The translations under genes and the position numbers were made by a program. 49,713 nucleotides of DNA, from positions 1-49,713 of the forward strand of contig CALLXF010000030.1 of NCBI GenBank assembly GCA_938015805.1, given 5' to 3'. Below the pieces are notes generated by a model. It saw only the letters and a list, made by a program, of their open reading frames with translations, did not search any database and was not told the DNA's origin. Below are positions 8,594-15,574 of the stretch, piece after piece. Within the stretch, counting starts at the first letter, position 1; every line of letters starts with the position of its first letter. Origin of the DNA: an uncultured Saprospiraceae bacterium. Lineage in GTDB: Bacteria; Bacteroidota; Bacteroidia; Chitinophagales; Saprospiraceae.

Positions 8594-8969
8594 CAAAATC
8601 CTCATTTCCTTGTGTAGAAGACGACTCTTTTGATGGCATGTTACTAGGATCTGGGAAAGAAGCATTTTCGGCTGGAGCCGAATTTACAGCAGTTGCCTCG
8701 GCAGTAGCATGTTTTTCTACTCTCCACGCATTTAGATTTGTAAAGTATTTTTCGTTCCATTCTCTTCCTCTAAGATCGAAGTGTACTTTTATCATATCTC
8801 CTTCGTTGTAAGAATCTATAACTTGACATCTATCTTGGGTCAACTGGAATTTTACAAACTGTGGATACTGTCCATCCGTTTTAATAACAAATTCTCTTGC
8901 TTGGAATGTATCAGTTTTATTTTCTGTATCAAATTTCTTATGTAATGCTCCTTCTATCTCAAATGACAT
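8577..8969 (-). CDS. DUF3127-family protein, SSB-like OB fold with acidic C-terminal tail
   Basis: This protein of 130 residues has a DUF3127 core (MSFEIEGALHKKFDTENKTD to about VEKH, residues 1-87) that resembles a single-stranded-DNA-binding OB fold. A low-complexity Ala/Ser/Pro linker follows, ending in the acidic tip EDFDDLPF. That tip closely resembles the DDxPF tail of bacterial SSB, which recruits repair proteins. The frame is open for 21 codons upstream, but the TACATTTG -7 box at 8990-8997 lies inside that extension, so I choose the ATG at 8969. A role in DNA or RNA binding is inference from fold and tail. Confidence 0.78.
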   Translation of the reverse strand: MSFEIEGALHKKFDTENKTDTFQAREFVIKTDGQYPQFVKFQLTQDRCQVIDSYNEGDMIKVHFDLRGREWNEKYFTNLNAWRVEKHATAEATAVNSAPAENASFPDPSNMPSKESSSTQGNEDFDDLPF

Positions 8970-8989
8970 AATGTTATATATATTTTTTG

Positions 8990-8997
8990 CAAATGTA
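8990..8997 (-). promoter_or_regulatory. Candidate -7 promoter box for the DUF3127 gene
   Basis: The minus strand reads TACATTTG, an exact TAnnTTTG match. The transcript would start about 14 bases before the ATG at 8969, which excludes the longer open frame as the coding start. Confidence 0.5.
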
Positions 8998-9032
8998 AAT
9001 AACTCTGATAAAAGATGCCTCGATATATACAA

Positions 9033-9067
9033 ATTAAAAAAGTAAACCTGCTATAACACGCTTACTT
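9033..9067 (-). terminator. Rho-independent terminator overlapping the lipoprotein stop codon
   Basis: On the minus strand an 8-bp stem (arms 9060-9067 and 9040-9047) is followed by a T-rich run. The first arm includes the TAA stop of the first lipoprotein gene. It should separate the lipoprotein cluster from the DUF3127 gene. Confidence 0.6.
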
Positions 9068-9520
9068 ACCGGCGATCATTAAAACATTACATTCTTCCTG
9101 TGTAGCCATCCAAGAAAAACTGGGGTCAGTAAAAGAAACAGAACCTGTATTACAGATATCCTCAATACAAATTGTTAATAGATTATCAACACTATCAGAA
9201 AATGAATATGTTCCTATCTCCACATCTGAGAAATCTAATACACCATCTTTCAGATAATTTATGGTTCTAGTAAAAATACCATTCTTAAACTCTGCAGTTC
9301 CATCTGTACAATGATTTATACCATTAATATCTACACAACTTATATTACCAAAGGATAGGTCAAAATTTTCCTCTATGTTAATACAATCTGATATTATTAG
9401 AGATTGTAAATTCCATAAGCCTAAAATCTTAGATGATGGACATGCATCAGTATCACACCCAGTGCCCAGAGTTAGACAGAGGAGTATTATAATAAGTGAA
9501 TGATAATTTAGATGTCTCAA
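9062..9520 (-). CDS. Cysteine-rich lipoprotein, lipocalin-like (paralogue 1 of 3)
   Basis: This protein of 152 residues starts at TTG (9518-9520), with no usable ATG near the signal sequence. The lipobox LTLGTGC indicates a lipidated Cys at residue 22. The mature part follows the pattern of its two downstream-numbered neighbours: ILGLWNLQSL, an acidic cysteine-containing segment, GTYSFSD, LLTICIEDIC, and a final EEC. Besides the lipid Cys, six cysteines occupy positions shared by all three paralogues, suggesting disulfide bonding outside the cytoplasm. The GxW start and beta-rich pattern resemble the lipocalin-like domain of Bacteroidota lipoproteins. The ligand is unknown. It is the most diverged of the three. 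Confidence 0.65.
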   Translation of the reverse strand: MRHLNYHSLIIILLCLTLGTGCDTDACPSSKILGLWNLQSLIISDCINIEENFDLSFGNISCVDINGINHCTDGTAEFKNGIFTRTINYLKDGVLDFSDVEIGTYSFSDSVDNLLTICIEDICNTGSVSFTDPSFSWMATQEECNVLMIAGK

Positions 9521-9531
9521 TGGAAAAGAAA

Positions 9532-9572
9532 AAGAATTCGATAGACATAAGAAACAAATCTATCGAATTCTT
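9532..9572 (-). terminator. Terminator between lipoprotein paralogues 2 and 1
   Basis: A perfect 14-bp inverted repeat (AAGAATTCGATAGA at 9532-9545 and its complement at 9559-9572) encloses a 13-base loop. On the minus strand it is followed by TTTTC and more T. On the plus strand it is followed by AA and nine T, so it could act in both directions. It separates paralogue 2 from paralogue 1, which therefore should have its own promoter or depend on read-through. Confidence 0.75.
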
Positions 9573-9588
9573 AATTTTTTTTTAAATC

Positions 9589-10050
9589 TTATTTCGATGC
9601 TCGTAAAGTAAATACGCAACCATCATCAGATCCTAGTAATGTCATACTAGATCCAGAAAAACTTACTATTCCTGTAACACAATCACCGAATTGGCAAATT
9701 GTAAGTTCGTTCTCATTAGTATCTGAAAAAGAGTAAGTTCCATTTCCAGTATCTGACTCTTCTACCTCACCATTTACTGTCTCAGTAAATACAGATACTA
9801 ATGTCCCTGGAGCCGTAAAACTTAGCGTAACATTTTGGCATTCTTCTTCTCCACCATTGTCTTCACAACTTGCATCTCCATAAATTTCTAGATCATTATT
9901 TATTTCGTCGTCACAATCGGAGTATTCTACTGAATCGATATTCCATGTTCCGATTACCTGATCCGCAGGTTTATCATCATCTCCACAAGATGTAAATAAA
10001 AATAATCCAAGAGCGAAAAATAATAAATTTGAAAATTTCATTGATTTCAT
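9589..10050 (-). CDS. Cysteine-rich lipoprotein, lipocalin-like (paralogue 2 of 3)
   Basis: This lipoprotein has 153 residues. The signal ends in the lipobox LFLFTSC, followed by an acidic GDDDKPAD. The lipocalin-like opening GTWNIDSVEYSDC, the central GTYSFSD and the ELTICQFGDC motif align well with paralogue 3. All six extra cysteines are present. Start choice is between codons 1 and 4 (10050 or 10041). It is flanked by the 14-bp terminator downstream and by a 27-base palindrome upstream (10120-10146), so it is likely an independent unit. Its role on the envelope is unknown. Confidence 0.72.
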   Translation of the reverse strand: MKSMKFSNLLFFALGLFLFTSCGDDDKPADQVIGTWNIDSVEYSDCDDEINNDLEIYGDASCEDNGGEEECQNVTLSFTAPGTLVSVFTETVNGEVEESDTGNGTYSFSDTNENELTICQFGDCVTGIVSFSGSSMTLLGSDDGCVFTLRASK

Positions 10051-10119
10051 TTTTAATGATTGATTTAAATTCTATTCTGATATTTTATACAACCTAATTA
10101 AACCGTTTTCCTAAACAAC

Positions 10120-10146
10120 TTTCATATTTTAAATTAAAATATGAAA
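10120..10146. repeat. 27-base AT-rich palindrome, candidate operator
   Basis: Arms at 10120-10132 and 10134-10146 are perfect complements around a single central base. There is no GC core and no adjacent T run, so an intrinsic terminator is unlikely. It sits about 70 bases before the paralogue 2 start and 37 bases after the paralogue 3 stop, which suits a dimeric regulator site or a cruciform. This is inference. Confidence 0.45.
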
Positions 10147-10182
10147 ATAATAGATGTTAGGCCTAAACAGAAAGTATACTTA

Positions 10183-10626
10183 TTACATGCCTCCAACAAT
10201 TGTAATGTTACAACCATCATTAGAATCTGTTATTGACCAGGTCATGGATTGCTCTGTTATAGATAACGAACCCTCTTCGCAGTCACCAAGAATGCAGATA
10301 GTTAAAAGGCCATTATCCGAAAAGCTATAGGTACCAGAATCTGATTCCGAACTAACAGTTTGTCCATCTTGAGTAATAAGCGTATTAAATACAGCGGTTG
10401 ATGGAGCTGTAAAAACTAAAGTCGCTGAACTACAAATAGTTGATTCAAAAATTGTATCACATTCAAAGTTTTGAATATCATTATCATCAGGATCATCACA
10501 ATTTGAGGCCGTAATGGAAGAAATATCCCATGTTCCTATAATCAATTCTTCAGATGTAGGATCATCGCCACATGAAGTAAACAGGAATAATCCAAAGACA
10601 AAAAGTAATAGTTTTGTTGGTTTCAT
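10183..10626 (-). CDS. Cysteine-rich lipoprotein, lipocalin-like (paralogue 3 of 3)
   Basis: This lipoprotein has 147 residues. The signal (MKPTKLLLFVFGLFLFTSC) is nearly identical to that of paralogue 2, including the LFLFTSC lipobox. The mature part shows IIGTWDISSITASNC, GTYSFSD, LLTICILGDC and DGC near the end, with the same cysteine pattern. The close match of signals and motifs points to tandem gene duplication. It is the first of the three in the direction of transcription. A 6-bp hairpin (10662-10676) lies 36 bases before its ATG. The ligand or partner is unknown. Confidence 0.72.
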   Translation of the reverse strand: MKPTKLLLFVFGLFLFTSCGDDPTSEELIIGTWDISSITASNCDDPDDNDIQNFECDTIFESTICSSATLVFTAPSTAVFNTLITQDGQTVSSESDSGTYSFSDNGLLTICILGDCEEGSLSITEQSMTWSITDSNDGCNITIVGGM

Positions 10627-10904
10627 TGATTTGATTTTATAGTAGTGAAAAATAGACTTATTAGAGGTAGCCTCTACAAAATAAACGCTTTAGTAAGAGA
10701 GCTTGCTGCCTATTGCCTATCCTTGGCTGGGCCAAACAAATCCATTACTCACAAACTAATTAGCAATATTAATATTACTAGTCTCTCGGACACATATATT
10801 ATAAGAAAAAAATTTAGTTATATTTTATGCGGTAGTGTAACATCATTTATTCATTGTACATTGACATGAAGTTAATCCATTACTACTTCTAACCGAACAC
10901 TAAT

Positions 10905-12227
10905 TTAACCACCAAAATCATCAAAGGCTACGTTTTCTTCTGGAATACCCCAGTCATCAGCCATCTTAAGAACACACTGATTCATAATCGGAGGTCCACA
11001 GAAGTACAGTTCTAAATCTTCAGGAGCTTCGTGCTTACTTAGATACTCATCGATTACGACCTGGTGTACATATCCTTTAAATCCATCACCTTCTGGATCG
11101 TCGATATCTTTTTTAAGTGTCCAATTATCTTCTGGAAGTGGATTATCTAAAGCTACTGCAAAACGGAAATTAGGAAACTGTTTTTCTATTTCTCTAAATT
11201 CTTCTACGTAGAATAGTTCTTGTTTTGTACGACCTCCATAAAAGAAGGTTACCTTACGCCCAGTTTTTAAGGTGTGAAATAAGTGGTATAAATGCGATCT
11301 CATTGGAGCCATTCCCGCTCCTCCTCCTACGTATAACATCTCTGCTTCTGTAGGTTTTATAAAAAATTCGCCGTAAGGCCCTGAAATCGTTACTTTATCT
11401 CCTGGCTTACATCCAAATACATAAGAAGAACATATACCTGGATTTACATCCATCCATCCTCCCTTTGCTCTATCAAAAGGAGGTGTCGCTATCCTAATCG
11501 TCAAAGAAACGATATTCCCTTCTGCAGGGTGATTACTCATAGAATAAGCTCTGAATATCTCCTCGTCATTAACCATTTTAAGATCCCATAATTTAAACTG
11601 ATCCCAGTCTTTTTGGAATTTATCTGGTGTATCATGATACTTAGGATGAGCGGTGATATCCATATCTTTATAGTCCACAGTAGTCTTAGGAACATCGATT
11701 TGTATATAACCTCCCGCTTGGAAATCTAGATTTTCTCCTTCTGGTAATTTTACAATAAACTCCTTTATAAAAGTAGCTACATTATAATTAGAGATCACCT
11801 CACACTCCCACTTCTTAATACCAAAAATCTCCTCTGGAATACGGATATCCATATCCTCTCTAACCTTTACCTGACAAGCAAGTCTTTTATTTTCCGCTGC
11901 TTCTTTTCTGGTCATATGATCCATTTCTGTAGGAAGTATGTCTCCTCCTCCTGAATCTACGTGACACTCACACATGGCACACGTTCCTCCTCCTCCACAT
12001 GCAGATGGTAGAAACACATCTTTACCAGAAAGAGCACTTAATAGCGTCTGCCCTGGCTGAACCATCATCGGATTTTCTTCATCACCGTTTACGATGATTT
12101 TTACTTTTCCTTGAGGAATTAATTGTTTTCTAGCATAAATTAATAACATAGATAGAAGCATGATTACAAGTGTAAACGCTATCCATGCAAAGGCTATCGG
12201 TAATGCATCAAATAAAACAAAGCTCAT
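10905..12227 (-). CDS. nqrF: Na+-translocating NADH:quinone reductase subunit F
   Basis: This is the NADH-oxidising entry subunit of Na+-NQR, 440 residues, normal length. An N-terminal membrane helix (about residues 6-30) is followed by a 2Fe-2S ferredoxin domain with its cysteines in LPSACGGGGTCAMCECHV and the later LACQVKV. Next comes an FAD-binding domain (RAYSMSNHP) and an NADH domain (YVGGGAGMAPMRSHL, YFCGPPIMN). It is the last gene of nqrABCDEF, 10 bases after nqrE. Electrons pass from NADH through FAD and 2Fe-2S towards NqrD/E. Confidence 0.96.
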   Translation of the reverse strand: MSFVLFDALPIAFAWIAFTLVIMLLSMLLIYARKQLIPQGKVKIIVNGDEENPMMVQPGQTLLSALSGKDVFLPSACGGGGTCAMCECHVDSGGGDILPTEMDHMTRKEAAENKRLACQVKVREDMDIRIPEEIFGIKKWECEVISNYNVATFIKEFIVKLPEGENLDFQAGGYIQIDVPKTTVDYKDMDITAHPKYHDTPDKFQKDWDQFKLWDLKMVNDEEIFRAYSMSNHPAEGNIVSLTIRIATPPFDRAKGGWMDVNPGICSSYVFGCKPGDKVTISGPYGEFFIKPTEAEMLYVGGGAGMAPMRSHLYHLFHTLKTGRKVTFFYGGRTKQELFYVEEFREIEKQFPNFRFAVALDNPLPEDNWTLKKDIDDPEGDGFKGYVHQVVIDEYLSKHEAPEDLELYFCGPPIMNQCVLKMADDWGIPEENVAFDDFGG

Positions 12228-12237
12228 TTTTCTCTAA

Positions 12238-12840
12238 TTAAAAATTAACAAAATCAATTCCCATCAATCCCATAAATGCCATTCCCATCATACCTGTAAG
12301 TAGAAATGCCATCCCTAATCCTCTCATTGCTGGAGGTACATTAGAGTATTTTATTTTTTCTCTGATCGCTGCAATAGCTACGATCGCTACAAACCATCCA
12401 AATCCTCCTCCTAATCCAAACGCTACAGACTCTCCAAAGTTGTATTCTTTAGAAACCATAAAAAGCGAACCTCCTAAGATGGCACAGTTTACTGTAATCA
12501 ATGGTAAAAATATCCCCAGTGAATTATATAAAGCTGGAGACATTTTCTCTACTACCATCTCTACCAATTGCACCATAGAGGCGATTACTGCTATGAAGAG
12601 TATAAATCTGAGAAAAGTTAAATCCGTACTGAATACACCGTTTTCGCTGAGCAGATAAGTTTCTATCATCCAGTTTATCGGCATCGTAATACCCAGTACA
12701 AAAATTACGGCTAGTCCTAATCCGAAAGCTGTTTTTACAGATTTAGATACCGCTAGAAAAGAACACATTCCTAGGAAGTAGGCTAACGCCAAATTTTCTA
12801 TGAATGCTGATTTTATAAATATGTTAGCTAATTCGCCCAT
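12238..12840 (-). CDS. nqrE: Na+-NQR subunit E, membrane
   Basis: This is an integral membrane subunit of 200 residues with six predicted helices and the RnfA/NqrE family signature around the first and fourth helices (LAYFLGMCSFLAVSKSV, NCAILGGSLFMV). Each stretch carries one of the two Cys that, with NqrD, hold an iron centre within the membrane (Cys26 in GMCSF and Cys119 in NCAI). It lies 19 bases downstream of nqrD and 10 bases before nqrF. Confidence 0.95.
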   Translation of the reverse strand: MGELANIFIKSAFIENLALAYFLGMCSFLAVSKSVKTAFGLGLAVIFVLGITMPINWMIETYLLSENGVFSTDLTFLRFILFIAVIASMVQLVEMVVEKMSPALYNSLGIFLPLITVNCAILGGSLFMVSKEYNFGESVAFGLGGGFGWFVAIVAIAAIREKIKYSNVPPAMRGLGMAFLLTGMMGMAFMGLMGIDFVNF

Positions 12841-12859
12841 TGTAATCTTTGTCTTTTAA

Positions 12860-13561
12860 TTAGGAAATGTCTACCAGTTTAGGATTCCAAGCTCTATGAG
12901 CCCATATCAAAACCGCGATCACAAACATCGCCGATGGAAACTGTACCATTAAACCATTACTTACATACCAACCAAAAATATCAGAGGTTTCTGTATTTAT
13001 TGCATAGATATCTCCTGCTCCGATCAGCTTCATCCCAAATAACTCTCCTTTACCCAGAAGTTCTCTAAAAAATGCTACGATTAGTAAAATGATCCCGTAT
13101 CCGATACCATTACCCAATCCATCTAAGGCTGACTCATAAGGTCGGTTTGCCATAGCAAAAGCTTCTAAACGGCCCATTACGATACAATTAGTAATAATCA
13201 AACCTATAAAGACAGACAGTTGCTTATAACTTTCGAAAGCATACGCCTTGAGCGTAAGCTCTACCACTGTAACTAATGTTGCAATAATCACCAGTTGCAC
13301 TATCATTCTCACTTGACTCGGTATCGCCTTACGCAGAGCTGATGTAATTACATTAGATCCTACACAAACAAAAACCACGGCGACTGCCATGACCGCTGCG
13401 TTTTTCATACCTGTAGTTACTGCTAGAGCAGAACATATACCCAGTACCTGAACAGTAATCGGATTATTATCATTTAAAGGATCGGTAATTAAAGCACGTT
13501 CCTTTTTTCCGAATGAAATGGGTGTTGCCACCTTTTTTTCTAAAACTTGTGTTTCTGCCAT
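12860..13561 (-). CDS. nqrD: Na+-NQR subunit D, membrane
   Basis: This is an integral membrane subunit of 233 residues, homologous to NqrE and RnfE, with about six helices. Conserved cysteines lie in QVLGICSALAV and LIITNCIVMGRLEAFAM, matching the intramembrane iron site shared with NqrE. It starts with a somewhat long polar N terminus (about 25 residues) before DPLNDNNPITVQVLG. It is the fourth gene of the operon, 20 bases after nqrC. Confidence 0.95.
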   Translation of the reverse strand: MAETQVLEKKVATPISFGKKERALITDPLNDNNPITVQVLGICSALAVTTGMKNAAVMAVAVVFVCVGSNVITSALRKAIPSQVRMIVQLVIIATLVTVVELTLKAYAFESYKQLSVFIGLIITNCIVMGRLEAFAMANRPYESALDGLGNGIGYGIILLIVAFFRELLGKGELFGMKLIGAGDIYAINTETSDIFGWYVSNGLMVQFPSAMFVIAVLIWAHRAWNPKLVDIS

Positions 13562-13581
13562 CTGTCAGAATTTATTTAGAC

Positions 13582-14322
13582 TTAAATAGATTTTAAGTAC
13601 GGTTCGTAATATTTTAATCCTCTCTTTAACATCTCACTTACTCCATTTGCTGTAATCGTTGCTCCAGAGATTCCATCAACCTCATAGTCAGGATCTTTTG
13701 CTCCACCTTTACGAACGTAAACGGAAGTATAGTTTCCTTGCTCATCGTATATTTTAGTACCTGTAAATTGCTTTACCCAGGTCTTATTATCTTTTATCTC
13801 CGCACCTAAACCAGGCGTCTCAGCTTTATGATCAAATGATACACCAGCTAGAGTTCTGAGATCAGACTCTACTGCTACACAACCCCATATAACATCCCAT
13901 AATCCCTTACCTGTAGCTGATAAAATATAAAATTTATCACCTGATTTTTTCTTATAAATAAAGAGTGGTAAAACTCTCTCAGACTCAGGTTTTTTCATTT
14001 CTTTGAGAATATCAACATTTTCTGCCTGACCCCCAGCATATCCAAGTGCCTCTACTTCCTCTTTTGTTAATTCGGTGCCGTCCATCCTTAATACTTTCTG
14101 CTCCACCTGGTTAGAAAAAATATCATCTACCTGATCATTATTTATAGAAGCATAATCCATATCTAAATGTTGAGAAACTGCTCCTAGTGTTGCTTTTTTG
14201 GCATAAAGCAAGGCATTATCTTTACTTCTCTGTGCCCATGCAGAAGACAAAAAAGCCAGTAGTAATGATACTACAGTGGTCATGATGAGGACAAATATTA
14301 CGATTGATCTTGTACTATGCAT
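13582..14322 (-). CDS. nqrC: Na+-NQR subunit C, covalent FMN
   Basis: This subunit of 246 residues has an N-terminal membrane anchor (about residues 7-28) and a periplasmic FMN-binding domain. The flavinylation motif SGATIT (in VDGISGATITANG) provides the Thr that carries covalent FMN, attached by ApbE. No apbE gene is in this window. Its start overlaps the end of nqrB by 8 bases, indicating translational coupling in the operon. Confidence 0.95.
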   Translation of the reverse strand: MHSTRSIVIFVLIMTTVVSLLLAFLSSAWAQRSKDNALLYAKKATLGAVSQHLDMDYASINNDQVDDIFSNQVEQKVLRMDGTELTKEEVEALGYAGGQAENVDILKEMKKPESERVLPLFIYKKKSGDKFYILSATGKGLWDVIWGCVAVESDLRTLAGVSFDHKAETPGLGAEIKDNKTWVKQFTGTKIYDEQGNYTSVYVRKGGAKDPDYEVDGISGATITANGVSEMLKRGLKYYEPYLKSI

Positions 14323-15565
14323 TGACTACTCTTTTTTTCATGTTAGCCTCTAAGACATAGTAGTCTATGAGGGGTACAAATGTATTCATGAATAATATCG
14401 CTAGCATCCATCCTTCTGGATAACCAGGATTAAATACTCTTATCAGTAAACCTATAATTCCTATGGCAAAACCATAGATGTATTTCCCGATATTGGTCGA
14501 TGATGCAGTTACTGGATCAGTAGCCATAAAAACCATCGCAAATAGGAAACTTCCTATATAAAAGTGGTAATACCATGGAACGGACATAAATGCATTGGCA
14601 TCCCAAGCATTAAACCCTAAACCCATAACCGCACATCCGATGATCATCCCGATCATTACTCTCCAACTCGCAATACCTGTAGCTAATAATATTAAACCAC
14701 CAAGTAGTATTAAAGGTTTAGAGGTTTCTCCTATAGAACCAGGGATTGTTCCCCAGAACATTTGAGCGACAGAAAACTGTTCGGTAACAGCGGTCCATCC
14801 TCCCTTAGTGGCTAGTCCCATCGGTGTTGCACCACTATAGGCATCTGCTACGACCGTTCCGACCTGGAACTTTGCGACATCCATCCACTCAAATACTGTA
14901 TTAAATAAACCTGTATGCCACCAGCTATAATCAACTGACATTCCAGGAGCTAATTTCTCATACCCTGATACCCATACTTCGTCACCAGATATTGTACCTG
15001 GATAAGCAAAGAATACAAATACTCTTGCAAGTAAAGCGATGTTCCAGATATTCATACCAGTACCACCAAAAGCTTCTTTACCTAGAATAACTGCGAAGGC
15101 TACTGATAACCCCAGTATCCATAAAGGAATATCAGGTGGCATGATCAATGGAATCAGTGCTCCAGAAACAAGGTATCCTTCTTCAACAGCGTGACCTTTC
15201 TTAGCAGCGAAAATAAACTCGATCCCTAAACCAACAACATTAGCAACTATAAAAATAGGTAGTAATTTTATCAGTCCGTGAGCTAGCTTTAGGTGAAAAC
15301 CCTCTAATATGCCAAGATATTGACCTGCAGCTACAAAATGCTGATGACCTATATTATAGGTACCAAACAAATAACAAAACTGCATGGCAATAACTACCAT
15401 CACCATTGTTCTTTTAAGATCCATACCATCTCTGATATGCACCCCACCTTTAGTCACTGAGTCTGGTGAAAACAGAAAAGTAAAAAAGGCATCGTATGTA
15501 GTATGTAGATAGGGACTTTTCTTTTTGTCCGGTTCTATCTTCTTAAAGAATTCTAATAATCCCAT
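14315..15565 (-). CDS. nqrB: Na+-NQR subunit B, membrane, covalent FMN and riboflavin
   Basis: This is a large membrane subunit of 416 residues with about ten helices, the main candidate for the Na+ path. Family hallmarks are LLEFFKKIEP at the N terminus, AKKGHAVEEGYLVSGALIPLIMP, and the covalent FMN site in DAYSGATPMGLA. The C-terminal half holds the quinone and riboflavin region. It lies 9 bases after nqrA and overlaps nqrC by 8 bases. Confidence 0.96.
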   Translation of the reverse strand: MGLLEFFKKIEPDKKKSPYLHTTYDAFFTFLFSPDSVTKGGVHIRDGMDLKRTMVMVVIAMQFCYLFGTYNIGHQHFVAAGQYLGILEGFHLKLAHGLIKLLPIFIVANVVGLGIEFIFAAKKGHAVEEGYLVSGALIPLIMPPDIPLWILGLSVAFAVILGKEAFGGTGMNIWNIALLARVFVFFAYPGTISGDEVWVSGYEKLAPGMSVDYSWWHTGLFNTVFEWMDVAKFQVGTVVADAYSGATPMGLATKGGWTAVTEQFSVAQMFWGTIPGSIGETSKPLILLGGLILLATGIASWRVMIGMIIGCAVMGLGFNAWDANAFMSVPWYYHFYIGSFLFAMVFMATDPVTASSTNIGKYIYGFAIGIIGLLIRVFNPGYPEGWMLAILFMNTFVPLIDYYVLEANMKKRVVNA

Positions 15566-15574
15566 TTGCTATTT

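Noticed and set aside
10645-10869. Plus-strand frame of 74 codons upstream of lipoprotein paralogue 3
   Set aside because: Composition is not protein-like, it has no recognisable motif, and it lies in a short promoter region. I treat it as chance.
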